NCBI GenBank assembly: GCA_025617745.1
Contig: CM046868.1
Coordinates: forward strand, 18,542,615 to 18,606,614
From: Heliocidaris erythrogramma
Lineage: Eukaryota; Echinodermata; Echinoidea; Camarodonta; Echinometridae
DNA: 64,000 nucleotides
Direction of reading: 5' to 3'
Each line of letters opens with the position of its first letter. The stretch's first letter is position 1. A model generated the notes under the pieces. It saw only the letters and a program-made list of their open reading frames with translations. It had not been told where the DNA came from and ran no database searches. Both the position numbers and the translations under genes were made by a program. This document shows positions 1 to 11,600 of this stretch, piece by piece.

Positions 1-371
1 TGGTTATGGAGCATAATTTGCTTGGCGAGTGGTTGTGGAAGGATATCGGCTAGAAGAATGGATCATTAGGTCCATGCTGTGGTCGATGCATCGTTGGGTA
101 GTTGTTTTCTGGGTGTATTTTGTAAATAGCTGTATATATCTCACATTTATACACTTCTTTTCTTTTTTCTTTTTTTTCTTTTTTTGGGAAATCATGAACC
201 AGTTATCTTTGTCATATCAATTGAGGGACCTTAACTCAACAAGCTGTTCTTCAGACCAGGTCTCCTCGTCTTTCTTCACTTTATTTTGTATACTTCTGAA
301 ATTGTGTATGGGAAGATAATTCTTGTACTGTTATGATTACTCTCTATGCTTTGTTACATGTGTTTTCTGAA

Positions 372-402
372 AGACAAATAAACTTGAACTTGAACTTGAA
401 TG
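372..402 (+). repeat. Retroelement-like 3' tail with AATAAA and hexamer repeat
   Basis: An AATAAA sits directly before three copies of the hexamer ACTTGA. Short terminal repeats like this, placed after a polyadenylation-like signal, are typical of LINE or SINE 3' ends in marine invertebrates. The body upstream was not recognised, so this could also be the 3' end of an ordinary transcript. Confidence 0.35.
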
Positions 403-945
403 CGCCGCTTTAAGCTTTAATCTTTAATCTTGGTGCCTGATATGATATGATGAATGCTAATAGTATGCATACTTGCGTGGATTCTCGTAGGAGTCCCGGC
501 GCGCTAGCTAGGAGTTATACGGCTGGGACCTTAATTGAATTTTTGGCAACTAGTGGGGTAACTAGACATCTCCTACTTTCCTGGGTCTCCGCCCCCCCTT
601 GTTCCGCTAACTTTTTCTTATCACCTCTGAATTTGATACCCTTTTTCTTGATTTTTGCTGTTTTTAATATAAAACGCGTAACCCGGGTTATCCGCCCAAT
701 GCTGAAAAATACCCTTTTTATCCGTTTTCGTTTTCGTGTACGTGGATGATTTACAGGTCTCAATGAGACAAGCCACCCCGGGATATTACTCAGATTATCC
801 CTTTGACTTTTCTTTACTTTTGATGGATCAGAATATGAATAAATGAACAATGAAACAACCAATGTCTCTAATAACCCACAGTAACTAGATTCACCCATTC
901 ACTTTGTACAGCAATGCTGTGTGTAGCAGACAGCGTGGGTCAGAG

Positions 946-978
946 CAAGGAGTTATCACAGACCTGTGATAACTCCTT
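946..978. mobile_element. 33-bp minimal hAT-like relic (two termini joined)
   Basis: The sequence is C, then AAGGAGTTATCACAG, a 2-bp centre, and the exact inverted copy of the same 15 bases. It is flanked by an 8-bp direct repeat GGTCAGAG (938-945 and 979-986), as expected for a hAT target duplication. The same 15-bp terminus bounds the 1.84-kb element at 56443-58286, which starts with the same extra C. This looks like an element reduced to its two terminal repeats. Confidence 0.75.
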
Positions 979-2206
979 GGTCAGAGTTTGCCTGAATACG
1001 CTGTGCCTTGTGGGTGTACATGTACCGTAACTATGAATACATTAGTTAACAGGCCTATTGGTAGAAATTCATATTCTATTGTTTTTTTGTCTCTTCATGT
1101 TCTCGTGCAGATGTTTCGTAGGCAACGTAGTATGTCATGTACACACAGTACTGTAAAGTGATTGCAAATAAACATTCAATATATTGTTTGTTCATGCAAC
1201 AGTTGTTATCTTCTACCTTGTCTGGAACCATCTGTCCATGCTTATCCATAAGTTTTTATGTATACTTCCAGGGTAAGTGTGTAAACAATACATGTATGTA
1301 CTCATGAATGATTGTACAAATAACATGTACAATGTCTCTGTACACATATAAGTGTGTAATTTTTATGTGTTGGCAAATTGTGAATTCTACAAATTTCAAT
1401 GTACACGTAGGTCTATACTGTACTTTTATTGTAGCAATCAATCAAGTAAAGCAAATTGCACTGTGACGAGATAAGGAGGACACTGTATCACAGCGAACCC
1501 CCCTAAAGTCAATAGAAACCTGTAAATAGCTGCATAGCGATTCTACAGAGAGTGCGTATATGTGCATAGCGACAATCTGGGAGGAGTGCAGTTAGTCTGA
1601 TAAAACACTGCATTGGAGCAGCAATAAGAATGACGTCATTTACTGATTTTGCTCTTGTGCATCATAATTGCATGTGATGTAGGTTTATCTTTGAATATTT
1701 GTTCCATTACCAGACGATGCAAGTTGGCCTACATATGTAGATATTTTAGTCACACTTGTAGAATACGTGATTAGCTGTGCATAATTATCTTGATGTGCTG
1801 ATCAAGAGGAGAAACTTGAGCTGATTGGACCATTATTTTACATCTTGCTGTAATTTTTTGGACTGCAATTTTGGTAAAATATAGGTGCATGTCAGTATTA
1901 TAAGAGAATCGGTCATGTTCAATTTTCATTCATGTACATTTGTTTGTTTTAAATGAATTTGATTTGTTATTTTATTACTGAATTCATACATAATCGTATT
2001 ATGCAAAAATTTACTTCAGGGTCAGGGATCGTGGTATTTAGGTGCATCCCACATCTCAAGAGCATATTGCAAGGCAGTAACATTCAAACAGTTTGCTAAC
2101 AATTACTTGATATGTACTGTACATGACATGTATGTATACATGTACACATGAAGACCTACATTTAGGCCTACAGTAGTAATCTTGTATTCTTCTTTCCCAT
2201 CCCTAG

Positions 2207-2412
2207 GAACAGTGAACACATCTGGTGAATGAGTGACGCCCTCTATGAATGAACGCTTGGGACATCATACCCGCATAGAACCACCTGACCTAGGGATCCG
2301 TAGTTCCCAGCTATGCAAGTGTGTTAACAGGAGGATTGGGGAACTCTTTCCAACTCTGCAAGAAAACCTAGGTGCTTCATACGTACAAAGAGTTAATAAA
2401 CCGTCTCACACA
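2207..2412 (+). other. Prominin 5'UTR part of first recognised exon
   Basis: A pyrimidine tract ending in CCCTAG at 2206 looks like a 3' splice site, so a non-coding exon probably lies upstream. The segment contains an in-frame ATG at 2245 that would add 56 residues. That ATG has a poor context (T at -3, A at +4), whereas the ATG at 2413 has A at -3 and G at +4 and is followed directly by a signal peptide, so the segment is treated as leader. Confidence 0.55.
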
Positions 2413-2671
2413 ATGGCTGCATTTCGGACTAGAAACTGCTTTGTAGCAGTCAAGATGTGCCTGTGGCTCATGGTCTTTTATTACACCACAGACTCTGTAG
2501 GGGCACAGTACCCCAAGACTGATCCCAATGATGAGAGTACTATCATTTGGGGTGAGCTGCCTCCGGTCCCAAAGGCTACCAACACTACCATCTCTGGGAC
2601 CAGGCCTAGCACTTTGGCCACCATGGCAGAAGGGTTTGTGGACCTAGTTCAGCCAAAAGGCTTGCCTCTTG
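2413..2671 (+). CDS. Prominin coding exon 1: signal peptide and N-terminus
   Basis: Encodes residues 1-86 plus one base. A hydrophobic signal peptide covers about residues 10-30 (core VKMCLWLMVFYY), with likely cleavage near SVGA|QYP. The mature N-terminus is acidic and Pro/Thr-rich, with the WGELPPVP segment, an NTT sequon at residue 57, and FVDLVQPKGLP, which aligns with the conserved VQPNPFP-type stretch before TM1 in prominins. The exon ends at a strong donor GGTAAGT (GT at 2672), phase 1. Confidence 0.9.
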
Positions 2672-5600
2672 GTAAGTAATTAATAATCACTTTGCATTGT
2701 GAACTGCACTTACATGTACATGTACCTGTCTATACATGTATGTACGTTCAACACAGAGTGTTTCCCATTTTGCTGTAAATTATTTTACAAAGACAGCATG
2801 GAAGAAAATTTTTGCATCAGTGTTCTCACTGTTTGTCAGGAAAATTGAGTGGAGAGATTGATTTCAAACATTATTGTAGAGCTAGAAGACAACCGAGTAA
2901 AGTTACATGTAACTCTCAAAATGAAATTCCAGTATATTACAAATGACCTCAATGGTATTCCATATCAGATGTCCTCAGTCCATAGTTTTGCTGTAACTAT
3001 GAGAAATTGCAAGTTTTGGCACTGGCTCAGGGATTGGGACACGTACATGCATGTTCATAGCCCCATAGCTGTGCACTTCAATCAGGTTCTTGTGATGTAT
3101 TTATATTTTGAGAGGAATAATTTGTATAATTTGTGTATCATGCTGTAGATTGGCAGCTTAGATCAGTATACAGTGTACATGCAAGTGTGATTTGACAATG
3201 CTTGAACATGAGTACTGTACAAGGAGATGTAATATTTCCTGAATTTTAAGGGAATGCTCCTTTGTTTTAAAACTAAACTCTTGAAGAATATATTTCCAGA
3301 CCTTTTATTGAGCAGGCTCTGTTATTCTTTTTTTCAATTAAAAGTAACAAAGTCATACAATTTTCACTTCCAAAATGATGTTTCGCCCAACATACTGTAT
3401 GTAGATTAATATTAAATATCAGGCAATTCAGAATATATGTATTACATGTAGGCCTGTTTTGAAAGCTTAGACTTGAGTGATCACTCTATGGCTGCATTTA
3501 TGCTCACGTTTTTCAGGCCAGAATGAGGCTTTTGTTATGTATTTTTGTATAATCGCCAATCTAAAACGCTGATTGTAAACTCACAAAAGGTGCGTTTTGT
3601 ATCAGCGTTTATCAAAAAAGATGGTTTCTGGAGAAGCATAAACGCACGATCACTTGTAAACGCGTTTAAATGACGTCATAATAAACGTGTTTCCGGTTCA
3701 CGTGAAAATCCGCGAGCCGCTAACAGTGCACAATATTACATGTATGCAATGCTTGTTTTTTTCTCAAGGCATGCGCATATAGACGTCGTCATCCGAGCAA
3801 GATCTAACAGTCTTTTTAATAATACTTCTTCCATATTTATATCATTGTGTTGAAATGAGTGTCAAGGGCTCAAACTACAGCAAAGAGGAAGGAGGGCCCT
3901 TCTCCTCGCTTGGTCCTAACCTGAAATACCGGTACAAAATGAATTGAATGGGTTGACCAGGAACAAACTCATATATGACAAATTGTCAGACCAGCCTGTG
4001 GCCGCAGGGTTTCCAAGGAGAACCGGGCAAGCATGCAGGACAAAATCAATAGAATAATGGTAGATTTATGTTTATATCGAACCGATATTTTGTGGTAAAT
4101 CTATTTTAACATAATGTTGAGTTGAGAGATGTGCAAGACTGCCAGTTGTAATTACTTGTACAACACATACATGTACAAAAACATCAAAAACACACGTCGA
4201 TCTTTTCCCACCATGGTAGGAAGTCCACGGACGTAATATCCGAAATAATAGATGTAAATAGCTGAAGTAATAACAGTAAATCGAGACCGAGGAAGGCGAT
4301 AACTTGACCTGCCCTCCCGGGGTCAAAGTATCATGCGCAGTGCAGGTTTGCAAATCCAGCTGCAGAGCCCGAATTTACCCGGAGAAGGGAAGCATAAACA
4401 GTAGCCTGTGAAACTGCGTTTATGATGAGCGTTTTCGATGAGCGTTTCAAAACGCTCATTCTGCCTTCAAAAGTAAGCATAAATGCACCCTATGAGTGTT
4501 CAGTTCTTTTCAAGTGCATTAATGTACTGAACCATAATTTACTTTCAGCTTCAAGTGGTGCATGTAGGTGTTTGACATACCAGAACACCAGGGGGTATTT
4601 TACGACAGGAACCCTGTGAAATACCAGCAATACACTATACACATTAATGCGGTTGAGGCTAACATTGTACAATATATATTTCATGATGCATCAAATGACA
4701 GTGATTGATTTGATTTTATTCAGATTCCACATTAACAATGAAATTACAAAAATATGTGGAAATTACAAACACTGCAAAAACAGAGAATACATGGATATGA
4801 CATAGATGACAAAAGGATATGTGGAGGGATCTACTAAAAAGCTTAGCTTGTGTGATGTAGACCCCCTAATCGAATAATGATACAATATTATATGTTAAAA
4901 AAAATGATTTTCATTTAATTAATCAAAGTAATTGTTTGACAGTGTTACATGATACAGTTAAAAAATGGGGGGGGGGGGGGGGAGGAGGAAATCACATATA
5001 CAATGTACAGGACATATGATTTTGATCTGGAATGTTAAAACCGTGGAGATAAAGAAACTTATACATTTACAGTACTTTGCAGGCCAGTGATATGAAAAAA
5101 ATGAGCATGTACATATAAGTTTGATGGATGCGAAATGTGCCTATTCTATCAAAAAACAAATAAAAAATAAAATTGCAATTTCATTAGCAAAATAAATTTG
5201 ACATCAAATCCCATAAAATACATACATTGTAAATGTACATGTACAGATGTATGTACAGCTGTATGCCTAACTTATTTGGAAATATATTTAAAGGAAAATC
5301 ACTTTATGTACATGTACATGTATGTGTTATCCACTGTTGGCTTTGTTGTTTGATTTTGACGCTTAATTTCATACCATACATGTATTCACATTTTTGTTTT
5401 GTTGTTGAGATAACGTATTTGATACTGGTCTTTCCTGCCAGCTATTTAAAGGAAATTGAATATTATGCTCATTAGATTCTTAGAATTAAGAAAATGTCTA
5501 CATTGTATGTGGCATGAATTTATAAATTTTGTTTGCTGCATTGTACAGTACTTGACTGATGATATCATTTAATAGGAAATGCTTTTGAAGCAGGCAAGTT

Positions 5601-8600
5601 TTATAAATTAACGCAGTGTTTTATTTTTTTTCTTAAGGAAAATATCGTTCCGAAGACAGCATACTTTTACAGGGTACCAATTAACAAAAATATTTTGCTC
5701 TGTATGTTAGGGATTCCATATCGCCATTCGTCATTCAAAGTATGAGCTTCAAATGTTAATTATATAAAGAGTTGTTGCAGTTTTCAGTACTCTCTTAATA
5801 AACATTACTGCGACTTGTGAGCAGACTAATAGACGCACTTGTACGCGCTCGCACATAATGAGGCCCCGGAACCGAACTCGGAGTTGGGTTCCTCGCGAGG
5901 GTTTTTATGTTATCCTTTATTTTCTTCATACTCCTTAACAGTTAACCCATAGAAGGTCAGGTACAGTTACAACTTGTAAAGTGAACTTGTCACTGTACAC
6001 AAATTATTTTTTTAGGTGATTGGTACACTTTTAAGGGAAAGTCCACCCTGGTATTAAGTTAATTTGAATAAAAGAAGAAAAATGAAAGAAATAGATTAGT
6101 GAAATTTTGAACAAAATCTGATAAGAAATAAAAAAGTTATGAACTTTTGAATTTGTAATCAGACACAAATTGGCAACTCTGTGACGTATATCTTTCGAGC
6201 TCATCTCATCATAAAATTTCATTTTCTTAGTTTTTGATGAAGGAATAAACTTGTTTCATACAGGTGTTGTGTAAAAACTAAAAACTAAGGTGCATGTACA
6301 TGTATGATTTGGTATTTTCTTCATGGAAAATGGCAATTAATGATATTTTGGCTACAGGGCAAATGAGAGAGGAGCTCGCAAGATACGTCATGGAGTTGCC
6401 AATTTGTGTTTGATTGATTAAAACTTCAAAAATTCATAACTTTCTGATTTCGTACCATATTTTGCTCAAACATTCACTGATCTGTTTCTTTAATATTTCT
6501 GCTTCTTTTAAGACCAACTTTGAAAGTGAAGTTTTACATTTCATGACATATAGTCCCAAGAAAAAAGGAGATGTCTCTTGTTTTCTTATTTTTTGCTACG
6601 TTTCTTCTCTTGTACATGTAGGTATTGAATATTAAATCTAAAGTATACTTTTTAAAATCCAGATGTTCAACTATTTATGCCATCAATCTTTCCTGGCTTG
6701 TTTTCTCCTGACAAGTTATAAACATTTTCAGACAATCGCTGACATACATGTATGGAATTTCATAGATAAAATAATACGAATTGTGATTCAATGTATCGTT
6801 CCATAGTGGAATTCACAAACAATACCATACTCGAAAGGTACATCAATCAATCTGACATTCCTTATCAAATTCACAAACAAATCACTACTTTCCACCTGAA
6901 TTGTAATTATTTCTTCAGTTCAGTTTCAGTTTAAAGACATTTCTTCTCCAATTTTCCAATGTAAGTAAAGATTAAGTAATTTTACAAAGTAATAAATGAA
7001 CAAAATGATGTACATGTACCTGTACATGTATAACAGATCTGGGGAGCATTTCATCAAGTGTCTTGTCAGTGATTTTTACTGACAAATTTGCTCTCAGCCA
7101 ATCAGATGCAAGAATTTCAGTAGCTTATAGTTGTCTGTAAAAATCACTGACAAAACACTTGATGATGAAATGCTCCCTTGTACAGATTTTATGAATAATT
7201 CACTACTTTCCAACCCCCTCTGTCTTAACTTAATCTAATTCCACTTTGCACTGATTGAAAAAATGATAATATTGATATAAAAAAATGCATAAATTTCTTG
7301 TTGCTATGGTGGGAGGATTTCTAGGTTAAATGTTAAGTGCAAGCTCTCAGAAAGAAGATTATTTATTGATAAAATTGTGCTTAGTGAGCAAGTTTATTAT
7401 TTTACAATGTTTTTCAATCTGAAGTCCATGCTCAAGGCAGTAAGATAATAAAAATATAATAACAACAGTGGCTTCTTATAGAGTGCTTAGGTCCGTCAAA
7501 CAAGTGAATAATATTTTATGGGATGAGTCAACTGAAATTCTTTTGATTGGAAGGAAATATCTTGATACGTAACACTGGCCTGTACGGAAATGGTTGTGAT
7601 AATTGCATCATCGTCATTTCTTTCTTGAGCTTCTTCTCCAAATTGTTTCAATGAAATTGCAGAAGTATTAACACCTGGTTCCTTTCATCTCTCACTCTGA
7701 ATTTCCTGTTTGGTTAATTTGTTTGGGGAGCAACGACTGGGCCCAGCATTTGCTGTCACTGTTATGTCAAATCATCCTTCCTTTCTATTTCAAACATTTG
7801 CTTCATGGTTGAAGCCCATGAGCTTCTTATGTGCTTTTCACACTTGATTTTTGTAGCTTGTTACACATATCCTTAAATGGAAATCCAACCTTAATAGCAA
7901 GTTGCTTTGAAAGAAAGAGGAAAAATCAGGGAAGCAGATTGGTGAAAGTTTGAACGAAATTGGATGAGCAATATTTAATAAAGAAAGTTATGAATTTTTG
8001 AAAGTTTTAATCACTATACATTTCAAATTGGCCGAATAGATAATGTCCTGCTCCAACACCCCAAATTTCTAAAATGTCACTTTTTTGAAAATGTATTGCT
8101 TAGTAGGAACTTTTTCTTCCATGAGGACCAATAACAATATGGTATCTCCAATATATTTTGAGTACTGCCCCGAGGGTAAAAGCGCCTCAAAGAAAACCGC
8201 AAATTAATGATATTTTTGTATACGACAAACGGGAGAGTTGTCTACAAAGATGTCACAATCAACTCACCAAATTGCCAATTTGAGATTCGCATAGCTGTAG
8301 TGATCTCAATTTTCAAACATCCATAACTTTTTAGTAGTTTTTGTGTTGGAGCAAATTAACGGGGGAGTTGACTGGCACTAGATCATAGTGACATTACTAC
8401 AACTTTCAAAAATTGATAACTTTCTTATTGCTTGTCCGATTTCGTTCACTGCTTCTCTGATGTTTCACTGTTCTTTCAGAACAACTACCATTATGGTTGG
8501 ATTTTCCTTTAACCCCGGTTTATTCATTTTACCCATCTTACTTTAGTTTTTAGACCCATAATTTTTTGCATAACCCGGGTTTAAAAAATACTTGCTATTA

Positions 8601-11600
8601 ATTCTCAAGAAAAATTGCTGGCCTAAATGGAAATGGCAATTTGTGTTCATTGTGATCCTTTATCCTGGTCTATTTTGATTTCTAGAGTTTAAAAAAAATG
8701 ACAAAAATAACAACAACAAAAAACACTGAATTCATGATTTTTATAAACCTCATCTTCTGTATTTCCTCAAATTATTCTCCAATTCCTCATCTTCTTCTGT
8801 AAAAGTCAAAGAGAAAATATAAAGTAATGACAGAGGCAGATTGGAAAAAGGGAAACTAGGAATGAATTTTAATTGGCCCTATATAAGATTTAAAATACAT
8901 TGGTTGCTTTCTAAAAAAATTATGCCAATTGGAAAACACGTTACAGTCATTGATAAAAATATTCATATTTACATACTGGTTGCTCTTCAAACAAATTTGG
9001 CAGTAGACTGGTTCAGTCGTGTATTCAAATTTGATACATACCTTTCAAACAAAGGTTGTTCTTGACAACCTGAAAGCTTGCTGGACATAGCAACAAGTAA
9101 TGTATGCAAACTGGATTCCAAGCATTGAGGCTCATTTATTAAAAGCAGGTTAATGGATACTTTTCAGCCATTGGCTGAATTATGCAGTTTAAAATGATTT
9201 CCTACTAAGAGTCAACAGATACATTTCATAATAGAATTTCATCATTGAGATTGAAAGGAGATGTGATGTATATTTTTTTAATTATTTTCAATTTTGTATA
9301 TATTTATCCCTTTTTTGTGGGGGGGGGGGGGGGGCTGATCGGATAAAGGATATGATGAGTTAGGGACACTTGTGTGTCTTCTCTTGATATGACTGAATTC
9401 TTCTTGTTGAATTCATGTCATCTCTCTTTCTCTCTCTTTTGGTTATATTGTAATCTGCATTTGCGTATCTACAAGTTTATTGAAAGTGCAAAGTATAAAT
9501 GTACAATTATTACTATTACATTGTATCTTCCTAGGGTTGATAAGAGTTAAAAAGGGACATGCGCTGGTGTTTCTAAGCAACAATGTGTGTACAAGTATAT
9601 GTCATGCACACATTGAACATCCATGAATGTTTACCAAGGATACGAGAGCAGCATATTGCAGCTTGCAAATTGACCACACCCTATTTTACGGGCTATTCAT
9701 AATGAAGCATACATGTAGATCCACTTCACTGTGGTATCAATTTTTATCTGAAGCATTTCGAGGGAAGTACATGTACATGCATGTACCTGCATCTTGAAAA
9801 TCAATGAGTAACAAATGACTGTGAAATGTGACAGCTTATAGAAACATAGTCTGCACGTGGAAAAGAAATGAGGCTACTGATGCAGATTGATGTGATCACA
9901 TGGTCTAGGCTTTTCACTGTTGAGTATGAGGCACTTAACTGATTAAAATATCCAAGAATACCAAAATATTTGTTTTAATGTATATTTGTTTTAATCTGTT
10001 TAAAATATCCAATACTCAATCTCCTTACACTTCCATGATCCATATGACAAAAAAAGAACCCCCAAACAGTTTTTTTACATAATTTTAGCCTGCGATGATT
10101 ATAATATTAGGTATTAGCCTATGTATTTGTGTTTTTTCATGCGCCTCGGAATAGTTAACTAGATAGATGGCGCAATGTAAGTACGTTGTATTATTATTAT
10201 TATTATTATTTAGATACTGCAGCTGCATGCCTGTTAATAGTTTGTACAGTTTGTATATTAAGTTTTTGTGACATATTTCTTTTAATTGAATAAAATCAAG
10301 ATATAGGCAAATTAGGCATACATTTGTTATGGCAGTAATACAGACACAAGAGTATGATATCATGATTCTTCCCATTGACAGTCATTAGTAATTTCAAGCA
10401 AACATCAGTTTTATTCTTGTGAAATTAGTCATACATGTACATGGACGAGTGGAATTTTAGATTTAGAGATAAAGTTGAGTTCTGGGCCCTGTTTCAGAAG
10501 ACTTGTTATCAATAACAACTGCCTCATTTCTATGACAAATTTGCTCTCAGCCAATCAGATTCAAGGATTTCAGTGGTTTATAATTATATTTAGTTATACT
10601 TGTTATTAATAACAGGTTTTATGATGAGAGGGCCCTTGGTCATGCAATTAGATTGTGAAAGAAACTGTCTCGAAGCAATTGGAAAGGTTGATCATGTCTA
10701 CATAAGAATTGGTGTACATGTATACTGTGAAGTTTCATCAAAATTATAAAATAGAATCAATGTCACTAAAAAGCTTATGGACTGTAGTACTGCACACAAA
10801 TATGGGTATATGGGACTGCACACACATGTGGCATGAATGCTCAGCCCGAATACTTCAGCAATTTTTCATACATGACTGTACATGTACATGTATGTCGAAT
10901 ATGAGGGCATTTGAAGAGCAGTCCTTTTCAGGGGACATTTGTACTGTGGTGTTCTTCCAAACTGACATAAAAGGAATGAAAGCTCTCACAAATTATTTTT
11001 CACCTTTCCCAGCCCCCACCCTTCTCTTTAATAAAAGAGTGTGGCAATACCCTAAATATGGTTACAAACACTTTGTCTCGATAGTTAAGGAATAAGTTTA
11101 ATGTAAGTGTGTTTATGTTATTAAGATATATGTAAATAGTGATTGATTCCATGATATTACAATAATATTACTATAGTACATGCTTGAAATAGCTCCAATT
11201 CATACAGGAAATTAAAATCACACATTTTCTGTTTGAAGTGTTTTCTCAAGTGGCTGTACTCGTATAAGTGCTTGGGCAATTAATATACCTTTAAAGGTAT
11301 TGTTTGACTATTTTGACATGGCCTCAAAATTATATGAATTATTCAAAATATGATACATGTACATGTATTCGTGTCCAACAAACAGGGAATTGTATCATGC
11401 AGTTGTATCAAAAATGTATCATGCAGTTTAAAATAATTCTAAGGGGAAAGTATAATTGTCATAATATAATTTGTCATCCATTCCGCACGTCAAAAATAAT
11501 AATTATCTGAATATGGTTGGGTTGCCACATCATCAAGCACTTGCTTATTATAGTGACAGTCCATCTTCTGCTTTTCATTAAAATATCTGCTTTTCATTAA

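Larger units (their letters stand above)
1..2206. other. Upstream flank, no gene recognised
   Basis: AT-rich DNA upstream of the first recognised prominin exon. No coding exon can be supported. It holds a retroelement-like 3' tail near 380-405 and a 33-bp palindromic transposon relic at 946-978. The promoter and any first non-coding exon of the prominin gene should lie here or further upstream, but I cannot pick them out: no convincing TATA box or CpG-rich stretch is visible. Confidence 0.5.

Noticed and set aside
515-898. 127-codon minus-strand frame near the left edge
   Set aside because: Low-complexity basic sequence in a TTTTC/TTTTTCTT-rich stretch. No recognisable domain.
10709-11095. 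128-codon + strand frame in intron 1
   Set aside because: Composition is that of AT-rich non-coding DNA (frequent Cys, Met, Thr from TGTACATG repeats). No domain and no splice logic linking it to prominin.
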